The translations under genes were made by a program, and so were the position numbers. The notes below the pieces were generated by a model. That model had not been told where the DNA came from. It was given only the letters and a program-made list of their open reading frames with translations, and made no database searches. DNA of 64,000 nt from Anabaena azotica FACHB-119. Its GTDB lineage: Bacteria; Cyanobacteriota; Cyanobacteriia; Cyanobacteriales; Nostocaceae. Numbering within the stretch: position 1 is the stretch's first letter; each line of letters begins with the position of its first letter. Shown here one piece after another: positions 28,487 to 38,522 of this stretch. Location of the stretch: positions 146,129-210,128 of the forward strand of contig NZ_JACJSG010000009.1 in NCBI RefSeq assembly GCF_014697625.1, read 5' to 3'.

Positions 28487-29191
28487 ATGACACCCCCAGT
28501 AGATATAAACTTTCCTCAAGGTTTGTTACAAAGCTGGCAAGTTGCAAAGAATTATGTAACCCAAAGCGTTAATTCCTTGACTAACTCAGCACAGCAAGTA
28601 GAACAATCTTTACAGCAAACGACCTCTACAGCAACAGACCAAGTTATTGACACGCTGACAACCAAACTGGGACAAAGTTGGCAAACGGCGGAACAAATTA
28701 AAAATACAACATCTGTAGCTGTACAAACATCAATAAATTCTTCTATAAATGATTGGCTAGCACAACACCCAACATTCTTACGGTTAGTGCAAATATTGAA
28801 TTGGGCTACCAATCACCCAATTATCAGTTTAATTATTTCCCTGTTTGCTATAGCTTTTATTTGGAGCATTATCAAAGCAATTATCCGCTTGATTGAGACA
28901 GCCAGTTTGTCAATCTTGCAAGTCCCAATCAAAATGCTTCAGGGTTTAATTAAAATTAGTATTTTCTCTTTGAGTCAAGCTGGTAATTTCGCCGCTAAAA
29001 GGCTAAATAATCATCAGGTTTTAGATAAATCATTTATATTCACAACTGATACTCAAATTATTTACCCAGATAAGCGGCAAAGATTAGCAGAAATCGCTCA
29101 TCGTTTAGAAGAAATCCAAAAAGAACAACAAGAACTATTAAAAGAAGCCTCAGACCTGATGGCTAATCACAATAATATTATGAGTATCTGA
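28487..29191 (+). CDS. Membrane protein of unknown function
   Basis: I do not recognise the family. The 234-residue protein has a Gln/Thr/Ser-rich amphipathic helical region (20-95) that looks coiled-coil, a strongly hydrophobic span near 109-133 (HPIISLIISLFAIAFIWSII), a second hydrophobic amphipathic stretch to about 170, and a C-terminal charged coiled coil (KRQRLAEIAHRLEEIQKEQQ). The layout suggests an inner- or thylakoid-membrane anchored scaffold, by inference. It converges on the oxidoreductase gene, with a hairpin between them. Confidence 0.65.
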   Translation: MTPPVDINFPQGLLQSWQVAKNYVTQSVNSLTNSAQQVEQSLQQTTSTATDQVIDTLTTKLGQSWQTAEQIKNTTSVAVQTSINSSINDWLAQHPTFLRLVQILNWATNHPIISLIISLFAIAFIWSIIKAIIRLIETASLSILQVPIKMLQGLIKISIFSLSQAGNFAAKRLNNHQVLDKSFIFTTDTQIIYPDKRQRLAEIAHRLEEIQKEQQELLKEASDLMANHNNIMSI

Positions 29192-29208
29192 AAATAAAAA
29201 CTCTGTGC

Positions 29209-29256
29209 CTCTGTGCCTCTGTGGTGATAAATATTAACCACGGAGACACAGAGGTA
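29209..29256. terminator. Palindrome between convergent genes
   Basis: CCTCTGTGCCTCTGTGGT pairs with ACCACGGAGACACAGAGG around the loop GATAAATATTA. It lies in the 67-base gap between two converging stops, so it could terminate both transcripts. The same CTCTGTG motif is a known kind of dispersed palindromic repeat. Confidence 0.5.
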
Positions 29257-29258
29257 AT

Positions 29259-30392
29259 TTATAGTGATAATTGAGGAATAATTTCATCCTCTTTACCTGC
29301 TAAAAATTGAGCAAATCGCTTGGCTAAAGGTGGGACAAACACTAAAGGATTGCTGAAACCAGAAAAAATATGCACATTTTTTAATTCAGGAATAGCACCA
29401 ATTACGGGTAAGTTGTTGTTACTAAATGCGACTAAACAATGATGCCAATTTCCAGGTAGATTACCCAATGCAGGTAAAATTTGACTGATACCTTGACGCA
29501 ACAAATTTTCACTGGCTTCAGGATTAATCACAGCATCAGGATTTGTGAGGATACGGCTAATTTGCCCTAAGCGCAAACTTCCATCTAAAAACTGAATTGC
29601 ACCCGCATCTAATATTTGTGCTGTTAGCTGATTATCTGGTTCATCCCACAGTTCATCAACTTTAGTAGACGCAGATTCTAGTTGAAATCTTTGCAAATTA
29701 GCTGGCATGACTAAAGTATTTAAACGCAAATCAACGGGAGGAATTTCGATGATTTCTGCATGGGTAAAATACAATTTCACAGATATACCCAGCGATTTTA
29801 ATAACTGTCGGCTGAGTCCACCAGCACATATAACTACATTAGCACTGTGAGTAGTAGTTCCTTGCCATTCCGTAATTTGTAATTCACCACCAGCGCGTAA
29901 GAAGGCTTGAATGTAAGCTTGCGCTGTTTTCTGCGGGTTAATATGACCATGTTTAACTGTTAATGCACCTGCGATGGCGTTCCGCCCAGCGTAGCTGATC
30001 GCACCCCGATTGAGTAATGGTTCTAACTCACAGGCTTCTGCTACACTAAGTAAACGCGGCGGTACTGCACAATTAGCATACAAAGCGGCTGTAGCTTCTG
30101 GGTTAGCGTCAGCAGGAATTGTCAGTAATAAATCTAACTCCCGCAATTCGATATCAGCATCTAACTCTTGGGACAGGATATTGTATCGGGCGATCGCTTC
30201 CCGGCATAATTGACGAGTAAGTTCTGTACTCCCAGACCAATAAGCTAATCCACCATAACTATAACGGGTAGCATTTTGCGCTACAGCATCTTTTTCTAAT
30301 AAAAGTACACTAAAGCCTGTCTTCACCAATTCATAGGCGAGTGCAGCACCCGTAATTCCTCCACCAACCACAGTCCAGTCGTAAGTTTTCAT
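29259..30392 (-). CDS. FAD-dependent oxidoreductase (DAO/glycine oxidase family)
   Basis: The 377-residue protein starts with the Rossmann dinucleotide motif VVGGGITGAALAYEL and the acidic end LLEKD near residue 33. It continues as a D-amino acid oxidase-like protein with a C-terminal FAD loop (HIFSGFSNPLVFVPPLAK). Family members oxidise amines such as glycine, sarcosine or D-amino acids, producing peroxide; the substrate here is unknown. The start ATG at 30392 fits. A HIP1-like dispersed repeat (near 29970-30003) encodes ISYAGRNAIAGAL within the protein. Confidence 0.82.
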   Translation of the reverse strand: MKTYDWTVVGGGITGAALAYELVKTGFSVLLLEKDAVAQNATRYSYGGLAYWSGSTELTRQLCREAIARYNILSQELDADIELRELDLLLTIPADANPEATAALYANCAVPPRLLSVAEACELEPLLNRGAISYAGRNAIAGALTVKHGHINPQKTAQAYIQAFLRAGGELQITEWQGTTTHSANVVICAGGLSRQLLKSLGISVKLYFTHAEIIEIPPVDLRLNTLVMPANLQRFQLESASTKVDELWDEPDNQLTAQILDAGAIQFLDGSLRLGQISRILTNPDAVINPEASENLLRQGISQILPALGNLPGNWHHCLVAFSNNNLPVIGAIPELKNVHIFSGFSNPLVFVPPLAKRFAQFLAGKEDEIIPQLSL

Positions 30393-31297
30393 CTAATACG
30401 TTGCTTGTAAACGACTTACCAGATATTCTCCCGCAAGCACGGGCGCATAGATAGGTGCTTTTCCTTGTTGGCAACTTTCCAGACCTGTCCTCCTCCCTGT
30501 TTCCCCTGCGCTGAAAATTGGTCAGAGGACTGTCGTCAACTCACGAGCAATTCATCTCACGCTCCCCGAAGGGACAGACGTGAAATGAATTGCTGTTTAA
30601 GGTAATTCTGCTAGTTTACTGTATCTTAACAAAAGAAAAAATACTTTTCACCTCAACGTGTCATCAGAAATTTTACTGAATTAAGCGACTTATGTATAAT
30701 TTGTGATACCAATTTCCTATGAACTTGCACTGAATAAATAATGTACAGATTGGCAAGCAACGTCTCTACATTGCATTTGACCGATGTCTATTGTAAGTGA
30801 TGGTAAGTTAAAGTTTATAATGTTCTTTCCATCTGATTAGGTGATTCATCTATTCTGTCAATTTTTGAAGTTTTTATAAAAAACAGAGTTTTTCGCGAAA
30901 AATGAAATTTTAAATTTGAATTTTTACTGAAGTACGTAATTACGGTTTATCAAATGGGAAATCTAAAAGTGTTATTTATTAGCGTTGCTATGGGGAGTAA
31001 AGTAATTGTGTATTACTTGCCTTTGTTATTTATATTCCATGTGTAACCAAATCAGTATAACTCCAGATACTAGATTACAAGTTATCGGACAATCTGGAGA
31101 TAAAACGGATATGGGTAGACCTGCCATGTTTCAGCATGGATGAGCGTTTTGTAGGCTTTTGTCGGCGAAATGGTCAAGAAATAGCTGAAATTATTATTAG
31201 TGTGAAAAAGCGATCGCCGGCGATAATTCCACAATCAGGTGAAGCTTTAAGTAGTTTTTCAGTCCTCAGAACTCTGATTTTCTATGGAACGCAACTC
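30393..31297. other. Long divergent spacer
   Basis: At 30544-30593 an inverted repeat (AGCAATTCAT...ATGAATTGCT with TCACG/CGTGA) forms a strong hairpin. The rest is AT-rich. Open coding from 31136 to 31297 is possible if the GGDEF gene starts early. A small CCATG-TTTCAG-CATGG hairpin (31124-31139) lies before that frame. No known riboswitch is recognised. Confidence 0.4.
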
Positions 31298-32332
31298 ATG
31301 TCAGGCATAAGTCCATATTCTCTTGTGAAAAAACCTCCTATGATTTTGGTGGCGGATGATGACAAAATCATCCGTATGCTGTTGCGTGAAGCTATGGAAA
31401 AAGAAGGTTATTGGGTGGTAGAGGTAACAGACGGTAAACAGTGTTTAGACGCTTATGAGACTGTAAAACCAGATATAGTTTTGCTAGATGCAATGATGCC
31501 TGTGATGGATGGTTTCACTTGCTGTAAGCAATTACTGCAAATGGCCAGAGAACATCTGATTTCTGCTGTAACTAGTTTCGATCATGACGCTAACTTAGGT
31601 AGTTCGGTGATTTCCGGGTTATGGGAGCGTACCCCAATCATCATGGTTACAAGTTTAAATGATGCAGAATCTATTGATCGTGCTTTTGAAGTTGGCGCAA
31701 CTGATTATATTACCAAGCCCATTCACTGGGCTTTATTGCGTCAGCGCTTACGAAGATTACTACAGCAAGCACAAGTTTATAAACAGTTAGAAGCAGCTAA
31801 CTTGGCTTTACAGCATTTAGCTAATGTAGACGGCTTAACTGGATTAGCAAATCGCCGTCGCTTTGATAATTACTTGAATACACAATGGATTAACTTGGTG
31901 CAGGAAAACGCACCCCTGTCGCTGATTTTATGTGATATAGATTTTTTTAAATTTTATAATGACCAATATGGACACCCAGCAGGAGACATCTGTCTACAAA
32001 AGGTGGGTGCAGTTTTAAACTACAAAGCCCAGAAACATCAAGATTTAGTAGCTCGTTATGGTGGTGAAGAATTTGCCGTAATTATGCCATACACGCACGC
32101 AGCTGGAGCAATGTATGTTGCCAATACGATACAAGCTAGCATCAGAAATTTGCAAATTGTCCACAGTAAATCTACTGTCAGCGACTATATTACCCTGAGT
32201 ATGGGTGTAGCAACTATCATTCCTACGTGGGAGTCCTCACCATCTGACTTAATTGCGGCGGCGGATAAAGCCCTTTATCAAGCAAAAGAAGCAGGACGTA
32301 ATCAGATTTTTCAGTTGACAGTTGACAGTTGA
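31298..32332 (+). CDS. Response regulator with GGDEF domain (diguanylate cyclase)
   Basis: A receiver domain (phosphoacceptor Asp in IVLLDAMMPVMDG, Lys in ITKPIH) with an unusual insertion of about 25 residues between strands 3 and 4 is followed by a GGDEF domain (DGLTGLANRR...CDIDFFKFYND...ARYGGEEF). GGEEF is an active-site variant, so it likely makes cyclic di-GMP. The inhibitory RxxD site five residues before GGEEF reads KHQD, so feedback inhibition may be weak. The frame is open from 31136, but the ATG at 31298 puts the receiver near the N-terminus; the start is uncertain. The last residues (QLTVDS) and the stop are encoded by the heptamer repeat that follows. Confidence 0.85.
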   Translation: MSGISPYSLVKKPPMILVADDDKIIRMLLREAMEKEGYWVVEVTDGKQCLDAYETVKPDIVLLDAMMPVMDGFTCCKQLLQMAREHLISAVTSFDHDANLGSSVISGLWERTPIIMVTSLNDAESIDRAFEVGATDYITKPIHWALLRQRLRRLLQQAQVYKQLEAANLALQHLANVDGLTGLANRRRFDNYLNTQWINLVQENAPLSLILCDIDFFKFYNDQYGHPAGDICLQKVGAVLNYKAQKHQDLVARYGGEEFAVIMPYTHAAGAMYVANTIQASIRNLQIVHSKSTVSDYITLSMGVATIIPTWESSPSDLIAAADKALYQAKEAGRNQIFQLTVDS

Positions 32333-32425
32333 CAGGTGACAGTTGACAGTTATCAGTTATCAGTTATCAGTTATCAGTTGACAGGTGACAGTTGACAGGT
32401 GACAGTTGACAGTTGTCAGTTGACA
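32310..32425. repeat. Heptamer tandem array at the 3' end of the GGDEF gene
   Basis: Units of CAGTTGA, CAGTTAT and CAGGTGA repeat about 15 times, starting inside the last codons of the GGDEF gene. The array lies between that gene and the convergent sasA. Confidence 0.85.
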
Positions 32426-32475
32426 AAGCAAAGACTTCTTCCTTTCCCCCTTCCCCTTTCCCCTTTCCCCTTTCC

Positions 32476-33660
32476 CTAAGCAGGATATACAGGAAGGGTG
32501 AAGTGAAACCATGCTCCGCCGTGGGGGTTTGAGTCTACCCAAATTTGACCGTAGTGGGCGCGAATTATTCTTTGGCATAAGGACAAGCCAATGCCGTAAC
32601 CTTCTTTGGCTTCATCTCTTTCTAGGCGATAGTGATTTTCAAATATGCGCTCTCGGTTTTCTGTGGGAATACCAGGGCCTGTGTCACTAATACTAAATTG
32701 TATTTTTTGCGTAGTACGATGTAATCCAGCAATACTAATTGTGCCACCTTCTGGGGTGTATTTGATGGCATTATCCAGCAGATTTATCAGTACTTGGCGA
32801 ATGCGTTCGGGGTCAGCGTAAACACAGGGTAAGTCCTGGGGAATGTCTGTTTCAATTTTTTGCGCTTTGGCGGTGCAGCGATCGCGCAATTCTTCTAGTA
32901 CTTCTAAACAAAGTAAGCCAATTTCGGTTTTTTGTGGTATAATTGTGAATTCTGTATCATTTCCCCGACCCACCTGCAAAAGATCTGCAATCATTTTATC
33001 TATGGTTTTAGTTTGAGCGCGGGCTTGTTTTAAGAGGTTGACTACTAAGGCGGGTTTTAAGCGTTGAAATGAGGCGATTTCTGGGTTGTAGTTAGATTGT
33101 AGGGTTTCGATGGCGATCGCAGCTGCTGTTAGCGGGTTGCGGAGGTCATGAACTAACATAGCAATCACGCGGTCTTTAAACTGTAATTGTTCTAGTAATT
33201 TTTCTTTTTCCTGTTTGAGATGAAAAATCTCGTCACTAAGGCGTATAAGTTCGGCAGAAACAGCTACAGAATTAATATTTGATTGAGGTTGCACCACCCG
33301 ACTGTCATCTACACGTTCTTGTAACTCTTCCTGCAATTTGACATAAGCATCTGCGGCTGCTTGCCATCGAGGCCACCAGTTTTTCAGTTGGGTAATAATA
33401 TTACTACCAGCTAAAGTCTGCCTGGGTTCTGGGTGAACTTTGATTAAAGCTGGCGTAGCGACTAACTTAAAATGTTCTGCTAAGTATGGTTGTTGTCCGA
33501 CATCAATAATTTGAAGTTCAAAATGATACTCAGCCTGCAAGTCTTTTAAGTAGGCACGGATACGCTGCACCTGCTGTTTAGATTGAGGTCGTCCATCAAC
33601 GAACAACAACAGCTGGAGTGAAGCCTCAGAATAAATAGGCTGATCCTGGGAAACTTGCAT
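32476..33660 (-). CDS. sasA: Circadian adaptive-response histidine kinase SasA
   Basis: The N-terminal KaiB-like domain (about 1-100: [18 protein letters not shown]...[13 protein letters not shown]) followed by a HisKA domain ([13 protein letters not shown], phospho-His) and an HATPase domain ([31 protein letters not shown]) is the SasA architecture. In other cyanobacteria it docks on KaiC and phosphorylates RpaA to drive clock output. The ATG at 33660 gives about 394 residues; the frame extends nine codons further to a TTG. The kai genes are not in the window. Confidence 0.95.
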   Translation of the reverse strand: MQVSQDQPIYSEASLQLLLFVDGRPQSKQQVQRIRAYLKDLQAEYHFELQIIDVGQQPYLAEHFKLVATPALIKVHPEPRQTLAGSNIITQLKNWWPRWQAAADAYVKLQEELQERVDDSRVVQPQSNINSVAVSAELIRLSDEIFHLKQEKEKLLEQLQFKDRVIAMLVHDLRNPLTAAAIAIETLQSNYNPEIASFQRLKPALVVNLLKQARAQTKTIDKMIADLLQVGRGNDTEFTIIPQKTEIGLLCLEVLEELRDRCTAKAQKIETDIPQDLPCVYADPERIRQVLINLLDNAIKYTPEGGTISIAGLHRTTQKIQFSISDTGPGIPTENRERIFENHYRLERDEAKEGYGIGLSLCQRIIRAHYGQIWVDSNPHGGAWFHFTLPVYPA

Positions 33661-33802
33661 GGAATCGTGTTTCAGCACTGGTAACAACCCGGCGACGCTT
33701 TGCGAAATTTAGAATAGACTGACAATTGTCGATGGTCGTTCTTTTCTCAATTTAATATCTATTTTAGATTTTTACTACACCTATTCACACAGGGTTTTGG
33801 AG

Positions 33803-35311
33803 ATGAGTTCCATAGTTTTTAGCCTTTTGTTGCCTTTTTGGGTCAGTAGCTTGGGGAGAAACGCCCTTGCCTTACAATATCAGTCTTTGCCTCATCATCA
33901 TACTCTGGCTGTTGCGTCAACTGATGAAAATTTTTATACTGAAGCCAGCGCTTTGATGCAGCAACAACTAGATTTGATTGTCCGCATCCAACAAGCCCTG
34001 GTTTCTCCAGATGCTAATCAGATGCGTGCTGTGCGGGGACAATTGATTGTGCAAACTAAAACAGTAGCAGCTTTTCTCAACCGCTATGACTATAACGGTC
34101 GAATGTGTCAGCAGCAAGCAGCATCCCCCCTGTCTGGCCAGTTGAACGCATCACAAACAAAAATTTATTGTGCTTTGTCTGCTTCTAGCCAAGAATTATT
34201 AAAACTCTCGCCAGTGCTAGATCAACTCTTGTCGCGCCGGGGTGAAGTAGGTCTAGTTAGACCTTTGCCTTTGGTAAGTGGTGAACGTAAGTCAGATCCT
34301 ATACTGACTATTGCACCAACACAACGTCCAAATTTGGGAAAGCCAGCAACACCTTTATTAACTGGGGAACCCAATTTACCAGGGCAACAGTCTACCACAG
34401 CCACTTCCCCATCTGGATTACCAATTATCGGCATAGTTGGTAAAACAGCCATAGCTAATTATCAGCCACCGATGCCACCGGCGATCGCACCACCAGACGC
34501 AGCAATTAAGATTCTTGCCCGTGCCAAACAGTTGTTGACAACAGCGCAGATAGTATTTCCCCCAAATACAAAATTTAGAGATGCACAGGAAACAGCTACA
34601 GCCCTTGACCGCTTTGCTTACGGACTTGACCCGCAAGAACCTCAAACTTACGCACAGTTTTTGCGACTACCACGTACTGGGATTTTTCGGACTTTCAGAG
34701 CTTCAGCTAAAGAGCGTCCACTCAACACAGTCAGGAACCGATTACAGCCCAGCGTGAGCGATCGCTATAATTTTCCGAATTTAGGTAATACTCAAGGAGG
34801 ACTTAATCCCAGTTTAACACTTGAGCTAGTAGATGAGAACTTCCAATTACGGCATCCGGGAGTAGATTACAGTTTTATGGTCGATGTGGGGGATGTGCCG
34901 TTAGAGAAATTGGACGATGGCTTAAAATCTGTCCCTGCATCAACCAGAGAGTTTTTCCTTAACTACCAACCCCCTAAACAGTTAGCAGCCCTGCAAGTCG
35001 ATAGAAGGCGGTTTTTGACTGGTAAAGACCAAAATTGGCAGCAACATCAGGTAATTCTTGCCAGTGCGACTGCCAAATTGCATCATACTTATTTATTGCG
35101 ATCGCTACAATTCCAACTCCCAGAGATTATCCTCAATAGTCAAATTGCCAATTTAGAAAAGACAACCTACATAGACCAATTAAAACAGGTTCGCAGCAGC
35201 GACATGATTATTGCTTTTCGACCAGTCCGTAAACGTTCTGATGGTAGTTACACCGTGCTTTGGCGAGTCTTGAAGGAGTTACCAGCACCACAAATTGAGG
35301 AGAGAGACTAG
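33803..35311 (+). CDS. Secreted protein of unknown function
   Basis: I do not recognise the family. From the ATG at 33803 the 502-residue product starts with a probable signal sequence (SIVFSLLLPFWVSSL, cleavage perhaps after NALA). Then come a helical region (40-150), a Pro/Thr-rich linker (about 165-250) and a C-terminal domain of about 270 residues with no motif I can name. It is likely exported to the periplasm or thylakoid lumen. It is divergent from sasA with 142 bases between them. A HIP1 site lies within the coding region. Confidence 0.65.
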   Translation: MSSIVFSLLLPFWVSSLGRNALALQYQSLPHHHTLAVASTDENFYTEASALMQQQLDLIVRIQQALVSPDANQMRAVRGQLIVQTKTVAAFLNRYDYNGRMCQQQAASPLSGQLNASQTKIYCALSASSQELLKLSPVLDQLLSRRGEVGLVRPLPLVSGERKSDPILTIAPTQRPNLGKPATPLLTGEPNLPGQQSTTATSPSGLPIIGIVGKTAIANYQPPMPPAIAPPDAAIKILARAKQLLTTAQIVFPPNTKFRDAQETATALDRFAYGLDPQEPQTYAQFLRLPRTGIFRTFRASAKERPLNTVRNRLQPSVSDRYNFPNLGNTQGGLNPSLTLELVDENFQLRHPGVDYSFMVDVGDVPLEKLDDGLKSVPASTREFFLNYQPPKQLAALQVDRRRFLTGKDQNWQQHQVILASATAKLHHTYLLRSLQFQLPEIILNSQIANLEKTTYIDQLKQVRSSDMIIAFRPVRKRSDGSYTVLWRVLKELPAPQIEERD

Positions 35312-35362
35312 TAGGGTGGGCATTGCCCACCAATTCTTATTGATAACTTGCAATATCTCATC

Positions 35363-35439
35363 CCAAATTAACATCAGGCTGCATATAATATATCGAGAAT
35401 AATTGAACGCAGATGCACGCAGATGAACGCAGATAAATC
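35363..35439. repeat. Dispersed repeat with ACGCAGAT units, copy 2
   Basis: It matches 22731-22809 along nearly its whole length (CCAAATTAA, then GCATA-ATAATAT-TCGA-AATAATTGAACGCAG, then three ACGCAGAT units). It lies just upstream of the GT25 gene and could place that gene's promoter within a repeat. Confidence 0.7.
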
Positions 35440-35469
35440 AACAGCTAATAAATAAAGTTTCTGAGAAAT

Positions 35470-36318
35470 ATGAACGAACAAGAAACAGTAAATAATTATT
35501 TGATTAACTATATTGACCGGGTGTTGATAATTGCTCATAAAGAATCAACCGAGCAATTAGAAACTACATTATCTGAAGCAGGTTTTAATTATGAAGTTCT
35601 GCGTCAAGAAAGTCAGCCAGAATTTAAAAACTTTTCTCGCAGTTATTTATGCTTATTAAACCATCGCCACGCCTGGGAAAAAGCCACCCAAACAGATAAA
35701 CCAACTCTAATTATTGAAGCAGATTTTGTTCCAGTAGTAGGTTTTGGTAAATTGCCCTTACCATTTAATCCCCATCAGACTGATGTGGGCATTAGCTGGC
35801 TTTACACCTGTGCGCCACAAGTTTATCACGTTTCACCCGAAGGCTATGCCCAAGGTTTTTCTACTTCCGCCGTTGCTTATATTGTGAATGCAAAAAGTGC
35901 CACCTATTTATTAGAACTAGCTGATGAAGTTACAGAAAAAATCGGAGCCACTAAGTATTCAACTTGGGACTCTGATATTGATAAATTTCTCCTCCAACGT
36001 CAGCTAAAAAACTACATTCCTTGGCGTAACTATGGAGAACATGGCGGTATACCTAATCCAGAACACCAGCAAAACAATCTGAGTAAAGTTCATCGTGCTG
36101 ATGTCCTCTACGGTAAACTTGCTTTTACCCCTTTGTATGCCGTTGGCGAACAGGGCGGAACATGGAAATTTCTCAGCGTCAGATTACAAGCACGCCTCAA
36201 AGGAATTGCCCGTTTAGCAGTTGGGCGCTTTTTACGACCCCCAGTCGTCAAAGGTTCCACAACACCCATGCGGCTAATTAGATTTGCCTTGTTACGGCAA
36301 TTGTCATTCAGGCTGTAG
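35470..36318 (+). CDS. Glycosyltransferase family 25-like protein
   Basis: The 282-residue protein matches the GT25 (LPS biosynthesis) pattern: an N-terminal strand with YIDRVLIIAHKES, then YLCLLNHRHAWEKA, then the strand IIEADFVPVVGF, corresponding to the LEDDA-type metal motif, here EADF. GT25 enzymes add galactose or related sugars to lipooligosaccharide. The altered acidic motif leaves activity uncertain. The stop is immediately followed by a 250-base heptamer array. Confidence 0.75.
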   Translation: MNEQETVNNYLINYIDRVLIIAHKESTEQLETTLSEAGFNYEVLRQESQPEFKNFSRSYLCLLNHRHAWEKATQTDKPTLIIEADFVPVVGFGKLPLPFNPHQTDVGISWLYTCAPQVYHVSPEGYAQGFSTSAVAYIVNAKSATYLLELADEVTEKIGATKYSTWDSDIDKFLLQRQLKNYIPWRNYGEHGGIPNPEHQQNNLSKVHRADVLYGKLAFTPLYAVGEQGGTWKFLSVRLQARLKGIARLAVGRFLRPPVVKGSTTPMRLIRFALLRQLSFRL

Positions 36319-36568
36319 TCGATAGTCAATAGTCAATAGTCAATAGTCAATAGTCAATAGTCAATAGTCAATAGTCAATAGTCAATAGTCAATAGTCAAT
36401 AGTCAACTGATAACTGTCAACTGATAACTGTCAACTGATAACTGTCAACTGTCAACTGTCAACTGTCAACTGTCAACTGTCAACTGTCACCTGTCACCTG
36501 TCAACTGTCAACTGATAACTGATAACTGTCAACTGTCAACTGTCAACTGTCAACTATCAACAGCCAAT
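36317..36568. repeat. Long heptamer tandem array (STRR)
   Basis: About 13 copies of AGTCAAT are followed by mixed CAACTGA/TAACTGT/CAACTGT/CACCTGT units, over 35 units in all. It starts at the GT25 stop codon and fills the spacer to the SLH lipoprotein gene. These are the short tandemly repeated repetitive sequences typical of heterocystous cyanobacteria. Confidence 0.95.
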
Positions 36569-36608
36569 AGTGCTAGGGTAGGAATTGACACGCGATTTGT
36601 GATTTCCT

Positions 36609-37970
36609 GTGCTTCCTAGTAAACGACCAGCTTTAGTCCTGAGTTTGGCTGTTTTCCTGACTTCACTAACAGCCTGCGCCAGTAGTCCAACTGCCAAGAA
36701 CTTGGAACAGTCTTTGGCGGCAGATCCGAGATTGCAAGGTAATCAAGTGATTTTTGGGGAGGCTAAGGAAGGTGAAGTTCAACCTACGCCAAATCAACCT
36801 TCCGCCCAGTTACCTGCTGATTTTCCCAAAGACATACCCATCTATCAAAATGCTCAACTACAGGAAATTACCCCTGCTAGTGATTCCCAAAAGGGAGTAT
36901 CCACTCGTTGGGTGAGTTCAGACCCTAGCAATTTTATTATTAGCTTTTATCGTAACCAGTTTCAAGCTAACAACTGGCAGATTTTGCAACAGCCAACTGA
37001 TGATGTCGGCGGAACGTTTGCAGCAAGACGTAATGATTTGCTCCTCAAGGTGTCAATTCAACCTCAGTCGGTAACTAACGCCGCAGCTAATCAACCTCAA
37101 ACATCTACAGCCATCCAGATTGAGTACGTCCCTAATAGTACAGCTACGGCATCATCTAATCCACCTACACAGGATGATACCCAGTTTATCGGCCCAGTGC
37201 CTCCAGCGAATTGGGCAACACAGCCAAGCAATACACCCAATAACTCAACCACCGCCACAGCCACATCGTTTAACGACATTAACAAAGCACCCCAACAACT
37301 GCGCCAGTATATTCAAGATTTAGCTGCTTTGGGTGTTTTCAGTGCTGCATCTTCTGGGAATAAAAGTACTCCTAGCAATCAATTTGAACCTGGTAAAATC
37401 GTGACTCGGCGAGAATATGCTCGTTGGTTAGTGGCTGCTAATAATGCTATGTATGCTAATAACCCAGCAAAGCAAATTCGTTTGGCTGGGGAAAGTTCGC
37501 AAGCTGCTTTTAGTGATGTGTCGTCTCAAAACCCCGATTTTCCTGTAATTCAAGGGTTAGCCGAAGCTGGTTTAATTCCTAGCCCTTTGTCTGGAGATGC
37601 GACAGCCGTTTTGTTTCGTCCTGATGCACCTTTGACAAGAGAACAGTTGATTTTGTGGAAATTACCTTTAGATACTCGGCAAGCTTTACCTAATGCTACT
37701 TTGGATGCGGTTAGGGAAACTTGGGGTTTCCAAGATGTGGGTAAAATTGACCCTAAAGCTTTAAGAGCAGTTTTAGCTGATTTCCAAAATGGCGAACAAT
37801 CAAATATTCGTCGGGTATTTGGCTATACAACCTTATTTCAACCGAAAAAACCTGTGACTCGCGCTGAAGCGGCGGCGGCTTTATGGTATTTTGGCTCGCA
37901 AGGTGAGGGAATATCGGCTGTTGAGGCGCTGAAGTTGAAGCAAACACCACCCGCAAATCAAGGGCAATGA
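36609..37970 (+). CDS. SLH-domain lipoprotein
   Basis: The 453-residue protein starts (GTG at 36609) with a signal peptide ending in a lipobox, LTSLTAC, so Cys would be lipidated. A mid-domain (about 70-175) has IPIYQNAQLQE and FIISFYRNQFQANNW. After a Thr/Ser/Asn-rich linker come S-layer-homology-like segments (about 225-440: QLRQYIQDLAALGVF, FSDVSSQNPDFPVIQGLAEAG, KPVTRAEAAAALWYF). SLH modules bind cell-wall polymers, so it probably links the envelope to peptidoglycan. Its promoter must lie within or next to the heptamer array. Confidence 0.8.
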   Translation: MLPSKRPALVLSLAVFLTSLTACASSPTAKNLEQSLAADPRLQGNQVIFGEAKEGEVQPTPNQPSAQLPADFPKDIPIYQNAQLQEITPASDSQKGVSTRWVSSDPSNFIISFYRNQFQANNWQILQQPTDDVGGTFAARRNDLLLKVSIQPQSVTNAAANQPQTSTAIQIEYVPNSTATASSNPPTQDDTQFIGPVPPANWATQPSNTPNNSTTATATSFNDINKAPQQLRQYIQDLAALGVFSAASSGNKSTPSNQFEPGKIVTRREYARWLVAANNAMYANNPAKQIRLAGESSQAAFSDVSSQNPDFPVIQGLAEAGLIPSPLSGDATAVLFRPDAPLTREQLILWKLPLDTRQALPNATLDAVRETWGFQDVGKIDPKALRAVLADFQNGEQSNIRRVFGYTTLFQPKKPVTRAEAAAALWYFGSQGEGISAVEALKLKQTPPANQGQ

Positions 37971-38069
37971 TCGATCTATGGTAGGTTTTAGGCGATCGCT
38001 AAAGGACTTTCAACTATAGTAGAGGACAGGTGATAGGGGACAGGTAACAGGTGCAAAACCTACTTACTC

Positions 38070-38188
38070 AGGACTTACGCAAGTGTCACAATTTGTGGTT
38101 GGTGCGTGACGCTACAAGTCTCATGACTACGTTCAAATATTTTCGCCAGTCGCACACCCTACAGAAAAAATATGCCAGTTGCGTAAGT
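38070..38188. mobile_element. MITE, family R1, with damaged right end
   Basis: The left end AGGACTTACGCAAGTGTCA and interior match the 17070 copy; the right end stops after GTTGCGTAAGT. It sits within an R4 remnant. Confidence 0.8.
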
Positions 38189-38415
38189 AGGGGGAAAGGA
38201 AGAATTTTCTCAAAATCTTCGCTCTCGCTCATGGAATGATGGAATTTATGGAAGTTCTTAACATCATTTTTGATGGCTATTAAGTGAGCAGCAAAAAATA
38301 CTTGAAATCTTGATATTTTCCTCTAATTTTTCTTGATATTTTATTGTTGGGTACGTTAAGTTACTTCAGCAAAAACACCAATCATAGCTGAGTTCTAAAA
38401 ACAGAATAACTCAGT

Positions 38416-38522
38416 TATAGCAGTAGCCACATAGGTTAGGACATAGGGTAAATCATCAAACGCTTATATTAAGAAGCTTCCCTTGGCTGTCACCTGTCAC
38501 CTGTCCCCTGTCCCCTGCTATA
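38416..38522. mobile_element. MITE-like element R4, inverted copy
   Basis: It reads as the reverse complement of 28201-28305, from TATAGCAGTAGCCACATAGG to CCCCTGCTATA. The ends are complete in both copies. Confidence 0.75.

Noticed and set aside
31030..31140. Cyclic-di-GMP riboswitch before the GGDEF gene
   Set aside because: Only a small hairpin is present; the conserved riboswitch core segments are not found.
36317..36568. CRISPR array
   Set aside because: Units are seven bases with no unique spacers, so this is a heptamer tandem repeat; no cas genes are present.
38051..38239. Short frames containing RDATSL(I/M)TTFKY at 38051 and 42302
   Set aside because: Both are translations of the R1 MITE interior, which explains their similarity to each other.
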